A stretch of 64,000 bases of DNA from Novilysobacter selenitireducens (GCF_020026895.1 NZ_JAINZW010000006.1:62001-126000), one strand, 5' to 3'; positions 43,693-54,405 are shown, numbered from the stretch's first letter. Notes: generated by a model from the letters alone, not told the origin. Numbers and translations are program-made.

Positions 43693-44520
43693 CTAACCGG
43701 TCAGCCGATGCGGATGCGAGTAGACGTTCAGCGCCTCGCCGCGCGCGAACGCCGCCAGCGTCAGGCCCGCGGCGTCCGCGGTGCGGATCGCCAGGTCAGT
43801 CGGCGCGGAAATCGCCACCAACAGCCCGATACCGCAGGTCGCGGCCTTGTGCACCATCTCGTACGACGCGCGCGAGGTGATCAGCAGGACCCCCGTCGAC
43901 GGGTCGGTACCTGCGCGCGCCAGCGCGCCGGCCAACTTGTCCAGCGCGTTGTGGCGACCGACGTCCTCGCGCACCACCAGCGTGCCCGCGCCAGGGTCGA
44001 AGAAGCCGGCGGCATGCACGCCACCGCTGACGTCGTTGAGCGGTTGCCGCGCGGCCAGCAGGTCGAGCGCTGTTGCCACGTCGCGCCGGACGAAGCGCGC
44101 GGTCGCGCCGACCACGGGTGGAGGCCACATCGCCGTCTCGATCGATTCGACCCCGCACAGCCCGCAACCGCTGCGGCCGGCCAGCCCTCGCCGCCGCGCA
44201 TCCAGCGCGTCGAACCGGGCCTGCGGAATGGCGCCATGCAGCGCAATGCCGTCGGCGTGGTGCACGGTGTCGACCAGACTGAACTCGCTCGCATGACCCA
44301 CCACGCCCTCGCCCAGCGCGAAGCCGAGCGCGAAGTCGTCCAGGTCGGCGGGGGTGGCCATCATCACCGCGTGCGGCTGGCCGTTGTAGAGCAGCGCGAT
44401 GGCGGTCTCGGCGATGACCGCGTCGGTGTCGCTGCGGGCGGGCGCGTCGCCGTCGAAGCGGAGGCGTTGGACCGGAACCAGTCCGGGGTTATCGACGGCG
44501 TCGCTCAGCGGTTCGCGCAC
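43693..44520 (-). CDS. fdhD: Formate dehydrogenase accessory sulfurtransferase FdhD
   Basis: A 275-residue FdhD. It carries ETAIALLYNGQPHAVMMATP, the cysteine motif SGCGLCGVES used for sulfur transfer, and REDVGRHNALDKLAGA plus TSRASYEMVHKAA. FdhD passes sulfur from the cysteine desulfurase IscS to the molybdenum cofactor of formate-dehydrogenase-like enzymes. The GTG at 44520 lies inside the end of the upstream small gene (16-nt overlap), so translation is coupled. The target is evidently the molybdoenzyme two genes upstream. Confidence 0.95.
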   Translation of the reverse strand: MREPLSDAVDNPGLVPVQRLRFDGDAPARSDTDAVIAETAIALLYNGQPHAVMMATPADLDDFALGFALGEGVVGHASEFSLVDTVHHADGIALHGAIPQARFDALDARRRGLAGRSGCGLCGVESIETAMWPPPVVGATARFVRRDVATALDLLAARQPLNDVSGGVHAAGFFDPGAGTLVVREDVGRHNALDKLAGALARAGTDPSTGVLLITSRASYEMVHKAATCGIGLLVAISAPTDLAIRTADAAGLTLAAFARGEALNVYSHPHRLTG

Positions 44521-44791
44521 AAGCGCTTGCCCTTCTGGGTCAGCCACAGCGTCAGGCGCTCGCCGTCGCGGCTGGTGGTGACCAGGTCCAGGCCGTCGAA
44601 ACGCGGGTCGTTGCCGAGTGCCGACAGCAGCCGCTGCAACTCGCTCAGGCCCATGTCCAGCTTGCGCGCGACGCGGTGGATCGACTGCCCGTCCTCCCCG
44701 GCCAGCAGGCGAAGCAATCGCAGTCCGGGCTCGTCGGGCTTGCCGATGGAGGTCACGGAGGCGATCGGGGCGTCGGTGCGGTCGGCTTCGC

Positions 44792-44795
<4 letters not shown>
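44505..44795 (-). CDS. Small winged-helix-like protein of the fdhD operon
   Basis: A 96-residue protein between the molybdoenzyme and fdhD. After a 20-residue flexible start, PGLRLLRLLAGEDGQSIHRV followed by ARKLDMGLSELQRLLSALGN looks like a helix-turn-helix, then SRDGERLTLWLTQKGKR resembles the wing strands. Its start overlaps the molybdoenzyme stop (ATGA) and its end overlaps fdhD. It could be an operon regulator or, given the strict coupling, an accessory subunit or chaperone. No family name recalled with confidence. Confidence 0.78.
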
Positions 44796-47131
<2,336 letters not shown>

Positions 47132-47190
47132 GGCGGGCCGGCGGTGGAGGGCCCGGGCATCTTAGCCCCGCCCGGCATCACGGCATGCCG

Positions 47191-47490
47191 TCAGTCCTCG
47201 TCTTCGTCGGACTCGAATTCCACCAGCACGCCCAGGTCGAACGCCAGCGCTTCCACGGCCTGCCGGACCTTGTTGGCGGTGGACTGGTTGGGGGCCTCGA
47301 TCTCCAGCGTGTGGGTGTCGTCGCCGTTGAGGTCGCTCAGGCCCGCCGAGCTGGAATCGGCGTCGTCCATGTGCGGCATCAGGTCGCTGATTTCCTCGAC
47401 GTGTTCGATGCCGTCGATGCTGTTGAGCAGGTTGCCGATGGCGCGTGCCTGGTCGTCGTCGCCGGTGATGCGGATGCGGAGCTGGGGCAT
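47191..47490 (-). CDS. Conserved hypothetical acidic protein
   Basis: A 99-residue cytosolic protein. The beginning MPQLRIRITGDDDQARAIGN and LLNSIDGIEHVEEI suggests a ferredoxin/ACT-like alpha-beta fold, as do the closing helix NKVRQAVEALAFDLGVLVEF and its very acidic tail ESDEDED. A Ser/Asp-rich linker occupies the middle. No family recognised. It is divergent from speG. Confidence 0.72.
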   Translation of the reverse strand: MPQLRIRITGDDDQARAIGNLLNSIDGIEHVEEISDLMPHMDDADSSSAGLSDLNGDDTHTLEIEAPNQSTANKVRQAVEALAFDLGVLVEFESDEDED

Positions 47491-47592
47491 GTCGGAGCCT
47501 GTCGCGGTGGGGGACTGCAGGCTAGGCAGCGCGAAGCTAAAAACGCGTGATGGCGATGCGCTGGATTGCCATCCGTGGAGTACCTTTGCGGC

Positions 47593-48168
47593 ATGGAACC
47601 GACCCCCGGAAAGCCCGCTCCCGACGTGCCCGCCGCGCCCCGCGTCACCCTGCGCCCACTGGAACGCGGCGACCTGCATTTCGTCCACGTGCTCAACAAC
47701 AACCGCAGCGTGATGGGTTACTGGTTCGAAGAGCCGTACGAGTCGTTCGTCGAACTGGAGGAGCTGTACCGCAAGCACATCCACGACCAGTCCGAGCGCC
47801 GGTTCATCGTGGAAGACGCGGGCGGTGAGCGGGTCGGGCTGGTCGAGCTGGTGGAGATCGACCACCTGCACCGGCGCGCCGAGTTCCTCATCATGATCTC
47901 GCCCGAGCACCAGGGCCGGGGCTTCGCCACTGCCGCCACGCACCGCGCCATCAACTACGCGTTCCGCGTGCTCAACCTCTACAAGCTCTACCTGCTGGTG
48001 GACGTCGACAACGCCCGCGCGATCCGCATCTACGAGCGCGCGGGATTCCAGCGCGAGGGCCTGCTGGACGACGAATACTTCAGCGACGGCCGGTACCGCA
48101 GCGTGATCCGCATGGCGTTGTTCCAGCACCAGACGCTGGGCAGCGACGAGGGGCGGCGCGACGCGTAG
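47593..48168 (+). CDS. speG: Spermidine N-acetyltransferase-like GNAT protein
   Basis: A 191-residue GNAT acetyltransferase close to SpeG. Features: [20 protein letters not shown], the family phrase [40 protein letters not shown] with the acetyl-CoA loop Q/RGxG, and [20 protein letters not shown] plus [11 protein letters not shown]. SpeG acetylates spermidine/spermine and so limits polyamine toxicity. ATG at 47593 chosen; a longer frame start at 47566 adds nine residues. Confidence 0.88.
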   Translation: MEPTPGKPAPDVPAAPRVTLRPLERGDLHFVHVLNNNRSVMGYWFEEPYESFVELEELYRKHIHDQSERRFIVEDAGGERVGLVELVEIDHLHRRAEFLIMISPEHQGRGFATAATHRAINYAFRVLNLYKLYLLVDVDNARAIRIYERAGFQREGLLDDEYFSDGRYRSVIRMALFQHQTLGSDEGRRDA

Positions 48169-48217
48169 GCTACGAGGGCGCAGGACGGGTGCGCCCGCCG
48201 ACCAGCGAGCCCCTGCG

Positions 48218-48289
48218 CCGTCATCCCGGCGAAAGCCGGGATCCAGTGGCGGACCCGAAGATGGATCCCGGCTTTCGCCGGGATGACGG
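48218..48289. repeat. Perfect 28-bp inverted repeat
   Basis: Arms 48218-48245 (CCGTCATCCCGGCGAAAGCC then GGGATCCA) and 48262-48289 are exact reverse complements around a 16-bp loop. Each arm is itself a small palindrome (TCATCCCGGC/GCCGGGAT). It lies between the convergent speG and cyclophilin genes and can act as a hairpin terminator. Confidence 0.93.
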
Positions 48290-48339
48290 GGCTGGGAGTG
48301 GCGGGTCGACGGAATGACGGCGCGATTGCGGGCGGACGA

Positions 48340-49308
48340 TCAGCCCGCGTCTTCGCCCTCTTCCACCTCACGCACCGGCACCGGCACGTTGCACAGGTCG
48401 ATGTGGCCGGCGGGCGTCTTGTAGAACTCGTCGCGGCGGTTGCGGCGGGCCTCGACCAGTTCATCGAAAAGCGGCGTGTCGGTGCGCATCACTTCCAGCG
48501 CGGTGCGGTCGGCTTCGGGTACCTCGGCGGCCAGGCGGATGGCCTTGATGGGGGTGCGCTCGGCCTCGGTCTCGTAGAAGCCCAGCGGGCCGGTGCCGCG
48601 CGGCAGCGCCGACAGTCGCTCGATGCCCTGCAGCACGCGCCCGACCAGCGTGATGTTGCGGTCCAGCTGGCGCGGCGACTGCCCGGTCACGACGTACAGC
48701 TCGGTGCCGTTGCTGGAGTCGGCCTCCATGCCGCGCCCCGCGCCGACCATGCCGTAGCAGTGCGCCAGCCATGCGGTGCCGGCGTCGGGGTGGCGCGCCG
48801 CCGGGAATCCTTCAACGAAGCCGACCTGCGGCGCCCAGCCGTCCGGGTCCGGCAGGCGGTGGAAGTCGAGCCCCGACGCCTGGCGTACGAACTCGGCCGG
48901 CAGCTTCTCCCGGGCCTCGCCCAGCGGTTTGCGGTCGGCGTCGTCCTCGGCCGGGTCGCCCCATTGCACGACGAAGTTGTCGTGCGAGCGGTTGATGCTC
49001 ATCCCGTCCCAGTAGTGCCCGCGTGCGAGCGTGCGGATGTTGGCGACGTGCTCGGGCGCAAAGCCCGGGGCCAGCTCGATCACCACGCGCCCGCTTTCCA
49101 ACTCCAGGTACAGGATGTCCTCGGCCGCCGGCGTGCGCCAATCGGTGGCGGCGCTGGCCTTGATGATCTCGTCCATGCTGCGCGCCTGCACCGGGCGGGA
49201 CGTGGCCTCTGCGGCCGGAGACTGCGCGGCGGCCGGCGCCGCGATGGCGAGCGCCACGGCGAGGGCGGTGAGGAAATGGCGGCGGGCAAGGGCGGTCGGG
49301 ATCGGCAC
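48340..49308 (-). CDS. Exported cyclophilin-type peptidyl-prolyl isomerase
   Basis: A 322-residue protein with a signal peptide (about residues 1-29, ending PAAAQ). The cyclophilin core is recognisable from YLELESGRVVIELAPGFAPE through the YWDGMSINRSHDNFVVQWGD region, MVGAGRGMEADSSNGTELYV and NITLVGRVLQGIERL. It likely assists folding in the periplasm. A GTG at 49308 starts it, with GGAG about 10 bp upstream. The core contains longer insertions than classic PpiA and the C-terminal tail is extended, a form common in xanthomonads. Confidence 0.9.
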   Translation of the reverse strand: MPIPTALARRHFLTALAVALAIAAPAAAQSPAAEATSRPVQARSMDEIIKASAATDWRTPAAEDILYLELESGRVVIELAPGFAPEHVANIRTLARGHYWDGMSINRSHDNFVVQWGDPAEDDADRKPLGEAREKLPAEFVRQASGLDFHRLPDPDGWAPQVGFVEGFPAARHPDAGTAWLAHCYGMVGAGRGMEADSSNGTELYVVTGQSPRQLDRNITLVGRVLQGIERLSALPRGTGPLGFYETEAERTPIKAIRLAAEVPEADRTALEVMRTDTPLFDELVEARRNRRDEFYKTPAGHIDLCNVPVPVREVEEGEDAG

Positions 49309-49483
49309 GGGCGGTGGCTCCAGTCGAAGATCGGCCGATTCTGGCGCAGCACGGCGCGCTTGTCCGGTCTGTCGCGTGGACCGCTGCGCCGGGCGGCTTC
49401 GGGCACCACCCGCGCACCCTGCCATCCCGCGTTGCCCGGGATGACGCCGCCAGTTGCCAGACAGCACCTGCGGGACGCCCGGC

Positions 49484-49669
49484 TCAGTCGTCCTTGTCGT
49501 CCCGCCCTGATCCGGACTTCTTTCCGCCGCCGTCCTGTTTGTTGACTGTCGCCCAGGCGATGCGCTCGGCATCTTCCTTGGACCGGCCGGATTCGCGTTC
49601 GCTCTCCTCGATGTGCTCGGCCTGCCGCTTCTGCTTGTCGGTGTAGCTGGATTTGTCGCCGCGTGACAT
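49484..49669 (-). CDS. Small hydrophilic protein, 'plasmid stabilization'-type annotation
   Basis: A 61-residue protein rich in charged residues: SSYTDKQKRQAEHIEESERE, then SKEDAERIAWATVNKQDGGG with a Lys/Asp tail. This pattern is found in small proteins often annotated as plasmid stabilization proteins, a name without support here. It is probably mostly helical and disordered at the C-terminus. GGGAG lies 6 bp before the ATG. The 175 bp between it and the cyclophilin start show no gene. Confidence 0.75.
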   Translation of the reverse strand: MSRGDKSSYTDKQKRQAEHIEESERESGRSKEDAERIAWATVNKQDGGGKKSGSGRDDKDD

Positions 49670-49783
49670 GGCGTGCTCCCGCGCCGCGAAGGGAGGGCGG
49701 CGCGGGGGCGATTGCATCGCGGCCGGGGTAAAGCCGCGGTCAAGCGCGTGCGAAGGGGTGACTAATGGCAGTCGCGGTATAGC

Positions 49784-49807
49784 GGACTCAACACTAGTGT
49801 GGAGTCC
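49784..49807. promoter_or_regulatory. 24-bp near-palindrome, probable PadR operator
   Basis: GGACTC-(A)ACACTAGTGT(G)-GAGTCC pairs at 22 of 24 positions around a CTAG centre. It lies 29 bp before the padR-type start codon and just after a TATAGC sequence that could be a -10 element. PadR proteins repress their own operons by binding such dyads (often with an ACT/AGT pair). Confidence 0.8.
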
Positions 49808-49836
49808 AAGTTACCGGAGTGCCACGTCGCCCCGCC

Positions 49837-50202
49837 ATGAACGAGCCCGACCCCCAACTGCGCAAGTTCCAGAAAGAGCTCAGCACCGGCACGGTCTCCC
49901 TGGCCCTGCTGGCCGTCCTGGCCGCGGCGGGGGAGCCGATGTACGGCTACCAGATCGCCAAGCGGCTGGAGCGCGATGGCGAAGGCGTGCTGAGTGGCAA
50001 GCAGAGCGCGCTGTACCCGGTGCTGCGCAACCTGCAGGCGGCCGGGCTGCTGGACAGCCATGTCGAGCCCTCCGTGTCCGGCCCGCCCCGCCGCTACTAC
50101 CGCATCACCGATGCCGGCCACCGCGCGCTGCGCGACTGGGCCGCCGCGTGGCGCGCCACCCGCGATTCCGTCGATTCCGTGCTGGAAGGACTCATCCCAT
50201 GA
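49837..50202 (+). CDS. PadR-family transcriptional regulator
   Basis: A 121-residue PadR regulator. The winged helix starts with STGTVSLALLAVLAAAGEPMY then GYQIAKRLERDGEG; the recognition region reads GKQSALYPVLRNLQAAGLL, and the wing SGPPRRYYRITDAG is followed by a short C-terminal dimerisation helix (ALRDWAAAWRATRDS). Its stop overlaps the start of the sensor-type membrane protein (ATGA), so the two are co-translated. It likely represses this operon through the palindrome at 49784-49807. Confidence 0.95.
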   Translation: MNEPDPQLRKFQKELSTGTVSLALLAVLAAAGEPMYGYQIAKRLERDGEGVLSGKQSALYPVLRNLQAAGLLDSHVEPSVSGPPRRYYRITDAGHRALRDWAAAWRATRDSVDSVLEGLIP

Positions 50203-51125
50203 CACCGCTGCCCACCACCATCCCGCAGTACCTGGACCAGCTGCGCCGCGCACTCGCCGGCGCCGACCCGGCACTTGTTCAGGACGCGCTGTACGACGCC
50301 GAGGAATACCTGCGCTCGGAACTGGCCGAGCAGTCGGGCAGGACCGAAGCCGAAGTGATCGCCTCGGTGGCCTCCAGCTACGGCGCGCCCGAGGAAGTCG
50401 CCGAGATCTACCGCGATACCGAAACCCGGGTGCAGACCGCGCTGCGTCCGCCGTCGGCGCCGCGTCGTCGCTCGCTGCTCGGCCGCTTTTTCGGCGTGGC
50501 TGTCGAACCGCGCGCGTATGCCGCGCTGTTCTACATGCTGCTGTCGCTGGCGACCGGTATCTTCTACTTCACCTGGGTGGTGACCGGTGTGTCGCTGTCT
50601 GCGGGTCTGGCCGTGCTGATCATCGGCATCCCGTTCGCGGTGCTCTTCATCGGCTCGGTGCGGGTGCTGTCGCTGGTGGAGGGCCGCCTGGTGGAAGTGA
50701 TGCTGGGCGAGCGCATGCCGCGGCGGCCGCTGTACGCCCAGCGCGGTAAGCCATGGCTGGCGCGCATCGGCGAGATGTTCACCGACCCGCGCACGTGGGG
50801 AACGCTGCTCTACATGCTGGCCATGCTGCCCCTGGGCGTGGCGTACTTCACCGTCGCCACGACCCTGCTGGTCACTGCCGCGGTACTGGTCGCGCTGCCG
50901 TTCCTGGTGCTGTTCGGCGATGTCGAGACGCACGTCGACCTCGACGGCGCGTGGTGGCTGATCGACGAGGCTGGCCGCACCACGATGAATGGCTGGGAGC
51001 TGGCGCTGGCGTTCGTGGTCGGCGTGCTGCTGGTGTTCCTGACCCTGCATATCGCACGCGGCATCGGCGTGCTTCACGGACAACTGGCCAAGCACCTGCT
51101 GGTGAAGTCGGCGCAGCACGACTGA
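50199..51125 (+). CDS. DUF1700-like/'sensor'-domain membrane protein
   Basis: A 308-residue protein. Residues 1-75 form a cytosolic DUF1700/HAAS-like domain (YLDQLRRALAGADPALVQDA, GAPEEVAEIYRDTET). The rest contains two similar membrane blocks, each with a pair of helices (YMLLSLATGIFYFTWVVTG and YMLAMLPLGVAYFTVATT), typical of the sensor domain PF13796 found on actinobacterial histidine kinases, and a final membrane helix. No kinase follows. The PadR-HAAS-membrane protein combination is a recurrent bacterial two-gene unit, thought to respond to envelope stress. Confidence 0.85.
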   Translation: MTPLPTTIPQYLDQLRRALAGADPALVQDALYDAEEYLRSELAEQSGRTEAEVIASVASSYGAPEEVAEIYRDTETRVQTALRPPSAPRRRSLLGRFFGVAVEPRAYAALFYMLLSLATGIFYFTWVVTGVSLSAGLAVLIIGIPFAVLFIGSVRVLSLVEGRLVEVMLGERMPRRPLYAQRGKPWLARIGEMFTDPRTWGTLLYMLAMLPLGVAYFTVATTLLVTAAVLVALPFLVLFGDVETHVDLDGAWWLIDEAGRTTMNGWELALAFVVGVLLVFLTLHIARGIGVLHGQLAKHLLVKSAQHD

Positions 51126-51155
51126 CGCGACTGGGCTGCAAGGCCGAGAAACACA

Positions 51156-51185
51156 ACGGCCGGCCCTGCAATGCGGGCCGGCCGT
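51156..51185. terminator. Strong hairpin between convergent genes
   Basis: A perfect 11-bp stem (ACGGCCGGCCC / GGGCCGGCCGT) with an 8-nt loop lies between the sensor protein's stop (51125) and the zinc-ribbon protein's stop (51210). U-runs are weak on both sides, so termination efficiency is uncertain. Confidence 0.7.
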
Positions 51186-51209
51186 AGGTTTGGGGCGAAT
51201 GTTTTGGGA

Positions 51210-51512
51210 TCAGAAGTCGAAGATCTCGCCCAGCAGGCTCTTCTTCTTGCGGTACTTGTAGTCGCCCTTGTAGTGGTCGCCCCGGTAGCCCGGGTGCTGC
51301 TGGTGGTGCGACGGGTGCGGGGCGTGCTGCACTGGCGGCGGTGCATGCGCGGCGGGCGCCGGAGCAGGCGCGACCTCGGCCGAGGAGCGCTCGATGATCT
51401 TGTCCAGCTCGCCGCGGTCCAGCCACACGCCGCGGCACTGGGGGCAGTAGTCAGTCTCGATGCTCTGGCGGTCGGTCATCGACAGCGGGACATCACAGGC
51501 GGGGCACTTCAT
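51210..51512 (-). CDS. zf-TFIIB zinc-ribbon protein
   Basis: A 100-residue protein with an N-terminal zinc ribbon: CPACDVPL and YCPQCRGVWLDRGELDKIIE, the zf-TFIIB signature. A His/Pro/Ala-rich flexible middle (HHQQHPGYRGDHY) leads to a basic tail ending KKKSLLGEIFDF, whose final hydrophobic residues resemble a short docking motif. Function unknown; such proteins are widespread in proteobacteria. Confidence 0.93.
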   Translation of the reverse strand: MKCPACDVPLSMTDRQSIETDYCPQCRGVWLDRGELDKIIERSSAEVAPAPAPAAHAPPPVQHAPHPSHHQQHPGYRGDHYKGDYKYRKKKSLLGEIFDF

Positions 51513-51565
51513 CGGCGGCTCCAGTCAGGACGGAGCCGTTGATCTCGGGGCAATCGCTTCGGCTT

Positions 51566-52861
51566 TCAACGTGCCCGGCGCTTCTTCACCGGTTGCGGCG
51601 GCGAGGCAGGCGCCGGCTCGGCGTACCGGGCGATGAAGTCGCGCACCTTCGGGTACACCTGCGTGCGCCAGCGACGGCCGCTGAAGATGCCGTAGTGGCC
51701 GGCGCCTTCGACTTCCAGGTGCTGCTGGTCGTCGGACGGGATGCCCGTGCACAGGCGGTGCGCGGCGCGCGTCTGGCCCTGGCCGGAGATGTCGTCGAGC
51801 TCCCCTTCGATGGTGAGCAGCGCGGTGCCGGTGATCTTCGAGGGGTCCACCGTCTCGCCCGCCACCTTCCACTCGCCGCGGGGCAGCAGGTGCTGCTGGA
51901 ATACGACGCGGATGGTGTCGAGGTAATACTCGGCCGGCATGTCCAGCACGGCGTTGTACTCGTCGTAGAACTGGCGGTGGGACTCGGCGTCCTCGAGGTC
52001 GCCGGCGACCAGGTGCTGGTAGAAGTCCCAGTGCGACTGCGCATGGCGCTCGGGGTTCATCGCCATGAAGCCGCCGTGCTGCAGGAAGCCCGGGTACACC
52101 CGGCGCCCGCGGCCGGGGTAGTTGGCCGGCACCTGGTGGATCACGTTGTGTTCGAACCACCACAGCGGCCGGTGCACGGCCAGGTCGTTGACCTGCGTGG
52201 GGCTTTCGCGGGTGTCGATCGGCCCGCCCATCATCACCAGCGAGCGCGGCGTGGCCTCCCCGCGCGCCGCCATCAGCGACACCGCCGCCAGCACGGGGAC
52301 GGTCGGCTGGCACACGCTGATGACGTGCAGGTTCTCCGCGCCGATGGTGCGGATGAATTCCTCGATGTAGGCCACGTAGTCGTCGAGCGTGAAGCCGCCC
52401 TCGCTGGCCGGCACCATGCGCGCATCGATCCAGTCGGTGACGTAGACCTTGTGGTCGCGCAGCAGCGTGCGCACCGTGTCGCGCAGCAGGGTGGCGTGGT
52501 GGCCCGACAGCGGCGCGACCACCAGCACCGGTGGGTCGTCCTTCAACTCGGCAATGTGGCCGGCGTCGTCGGCATAGCGCTTGAAGCGCAGCAGCCGGCA
52601 GAACGGCTTGCGCAGCATCTCGCGCTCGATCACCGGGTAGGTGCGGCCGTCGTGCTCCAGCGAGTGGATGCCGAACTCGGGCTTCTCGTAGTCCTTGCCG
52701 ATCCGGTACAGCAGCTCGTAGCCCGCGGCCACGCGCGTGGCGCCGGGCACGGTGGACAGCCAGCTGCCGGACGCGCCGAACATCTTGGCGCCGGCATCGG
52801 CCCAGTAGGTCATCGGCGCCATCCATGCGCGGCCAAGCTCATGCATCTGGTAAAGCAGCAT
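51566..52861 (-). CDS. phaZ: Intracellular polyhydroxyalkanoate depolymerase
   Basis: A 431-residue PHA depolymerase. The catalytic elbow uses Cys instead of Ser (ISVCQPTVPVLA), as in intracellular PhaZ of Ralstonia type; the acid (TIEGELDDISGQGQT) and His (GAGHYGIFSGRRWR) follow. The N-terminus MLLYQMHELGRAWMAP is diagnostic. It mobilises stored PHB/PHA granules. There are no phaC or phasin genes nearby. A Lys/Arg tail (VKKRRAR) ends the protein. Confidence 0.93.
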   Translation of the reverse strand: MLLYQMHELGRAWMAPMTYWADAGAKMFGASGSWLSTVPGATRVAAGYELLYRIGKDYEKPEFGIHSLEHDGRTYPVIEREMLRKPFCRLLRFKRYADDAGHIAELKDDPPVLVVAPLSGHHATLLRDTVRTLLRDHKVYVTDWIDARMVPASEGGFTLDDYVAYIEEFIRTIGAENLHVISVCQPTVPVLAAVSLMAARGEATPRSLVMMGGPIDTRESPTQVNDLAVHRPLWWFEHNVIHQVPANYPGRGRRVYPGFLQHGGFMAMNPERHAQSHWDFYQHLVAGDLEDAESHRQFYDEYNAVLDMPAEYYLDTIRVVFQQHLLPRGEWKVAGETVDPSKITGTALLTIEGELDDISGQGQTRAAHRLCTGIPSDDQQHLEVEGAGHYGIFSGRRWRTQVYPKVRDFIARYAEPAPASPPQPVKKRRAR

Positions 52862-53016
52862 CGCGGGTCACCGGGTTGTCGTGGGCGGCGCGCAAAGCGC
52901 CATGCTGCGTTGCAGCATACCGCAGGGTGTGGGGCGGGACGTGAACCGGGGAGGAGGCCGTTGCGGCTCTGATGAAGGCGCCCCGGCGCCAGACAAGGAA
53001 AACGAAGCGTTCCCCC

Positions 53017-53233
53017 GTAGGAGCGACGTAAGTCGCGATCAATTCACCACGCCCGCGACGTATGTTTGTGCCGTGTGTAGGAGCGGCTTCAGCCGCGATC
53101 GGGGTGCGGCGCGGGTTTCATGAGGCGGTTTTCGCGGCTGAAGCCGCTCCTACAGTGGGGCGGTGGTGCCAGTTGGGCGGTGGGGTGGGTGTCCTGCATC
53201 GAGGATCCCGGTCGCGACTTACGTCGCTCCTAC
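53017..53233. repeat. Nested repeat array A-B-B'-A'
   Basis: A (53017-53040, GTAGGAGCGACGTAAGTCGC), B (53077-53100, GTAGGAGCGGCTTCAGCCGC), B' (53132-53153) and A' (53210-53233) are arranged symmetrically. A decayed A'-like piece (CGCGACGTATGT) lies between A and B. The array occupies most of the 391-bp gap 52862-53252 between the phaZ start and the methyltransferase stop. The rest of the gap has no gene. Confidence 0.93.
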
Positions 53234-53252
53234 AACGGCGCGTAACGGCGGT

Positions 53253-53864
53253 TCAGGCGCCCGGCACCTCGAGGGCCACGGCATCGTCGCGCAGCGCAGG
53301 CGACAGCCAGAGGTGCGAGCCCAGCGGCGCAAACCCGGCGGCCGCAAAGCGCTCGCGATAGAAACGCGCCGGCCGCCGCTTGAAGCCGTGGGTGTCGCCC
53401 TCGATGCCGTCCTCGCGGGTGAAGGTTTCAAGGAACGCTACGCCGCCGCACAGTTCGGCCAGCCCGGGCAGTCCGCGGTCGATCTCGCGCGCGTCCAGGT
53501 AATGCAGCACGTCGCTGCACACCAGCAGGTCGACAGGGGGGCAGGGGCGCAGCATCGCGAAGTCGCCGAACGAGGCGAGTCGCAGCTGACGGCGCGCTCC
53601 GAAGCGCTCGATCGCATAAGCGCTGCTGTCGAAGCCCAGGTAATCGACACGCGGGCGCAACTTGCGCAGCGGCGCGCGCCACGCGCCTTCGCCGCAACCG
53701 ACATCCAGCACGCTGCGGATGGGCCGCTCCAGGTGGTACTCGGCCGTCGCCACCGCCAGCGCGACCTTGCGCGCCAGCCGCGCGCTGCCGCCGATCGCCG
53801 CCGACTTCAGTGCGGGATCGCGGTACCAGCGTTCGAAGTAGGCGTGGTCGTAGTGCTTGCTCAT
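53253..53864 (-). CDS. SAM-dependent methyltransferase
   Basis: A 203-residue class I methyltransferase. Motif I is VLDVGCGEGAWRAPL, the acidic end of beta2 is YLGFDSSAYAIERF, and motif IV region is VDLLVCSDVLHYLD. Substrate unknown. The ATG at 53864 gives MSKHYDHAYFERWYRDP, a phrase seen at the start of this methyltransferase group. Divergent from the HemJ/CopD-like gene. Confidence 0.9.
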   Translation of the reverse strand: MSKHYDHAYFERWYRDPALKSAAIGGSARLARKVALAVATAEYHLERPIRSVLDVGCGEGAWRAPLRKLRPRVDYLGFDSSAYAIERFGARRQLRLASFGDFAMLRPCPPVDLLVCSDVLHYLDAREIDRGLPGLAELCGGVAFLETFTREDGIEGDTHGFKRRPARFYRERFAAAGFAPLGSHLWLSPALRDDAVALEVPGA

Positions 53865-53960
53865 CGGGTGTCGGACGGGTGGGGCGTGGCATCCTAGCGC
53901 GTCGCATCGATGCCGCCGCATCGTCGCCGAGCCATCCATGCCATCCCCGGGGAGCACCGC

Positions 53961-54386
53961 ATGAACGCCTATATCTGGACCAAAACCGCGCACCTGGTGT
54001 TTGTCATCGCGTGGATGGCGGCGGTGTTCTACCTGCCGCGCCTGCTGGTGAACCTGGCCGAGGCCGGCGACGTCGCGCCGGTGCGTGAGCGCCTGCTGCT
54101 GATGGGACGGCGGCTGTACGGCTTCGGCCACAGCATGTTCGGATTGGCGTTCGCGTTGGGCCTGGTGCTGTGGCTGTACTTCGGGATGGCGGGCGGCTGG
54201 CTGCACGCCAAGCTCGCGCTGGTCGCGGTGATGCTGGCGTACTACATCGTCGCCGGCCGCTGGCTCAAGGGCGTGGCGGCGGGAACGAAGATCCTGCCGT
54301 CGTCGCGCGCGCTGCGCTGGTTCAACGAACTGCCGGTGCTGCTGATGGTCGGCATCATCTGGCTGGTGTTGGCCAAGCCGTTCTGA
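53961..54386 (+). CDS. HemJ/CopD-type membrane protein
   Basis: A 141-residue protein with four membrane helices. The start YIWTKTAHLVFVIAWMAAVF followed by YLPRLLVNLAE matches the HemJ (UPF0093) family, whose conserved His near residue 10 and later Lys are needed for protoporphyrinogen oxidation; the name CopD is also used for such proteins. The late RWFNELPVLLMVGIIWLV is typical of HemJ. Heme synthesis is thus the likely role, not copper. GGGGAG lies 6 bp before the ATG. Confidence 0.85.
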   Translation: MNAYIWTKTAHLVFVIAWMAAVFYLPRLLVNLAEAGDVAPVRERLLLMGRRLYGFGHSMFGLAFALGLVLWLYFGMAGGWLHAKLALVAVMLAYYIVAGRWLKGVAAGTKILPSSRALRWFNELPVLLMVGIIWLVLAKPF

Positions 54387-54405
54387 CGTTTGCGTCACTC
54401 TCTCT

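Noticed and set aside
49484-49669. Plasmid stabilisation or toxin-antitoxin locus
   Set aside because: The small protein carries that label in similar annotations, but there is no toxin partner, no plasmid feature and no antitoxin fold.
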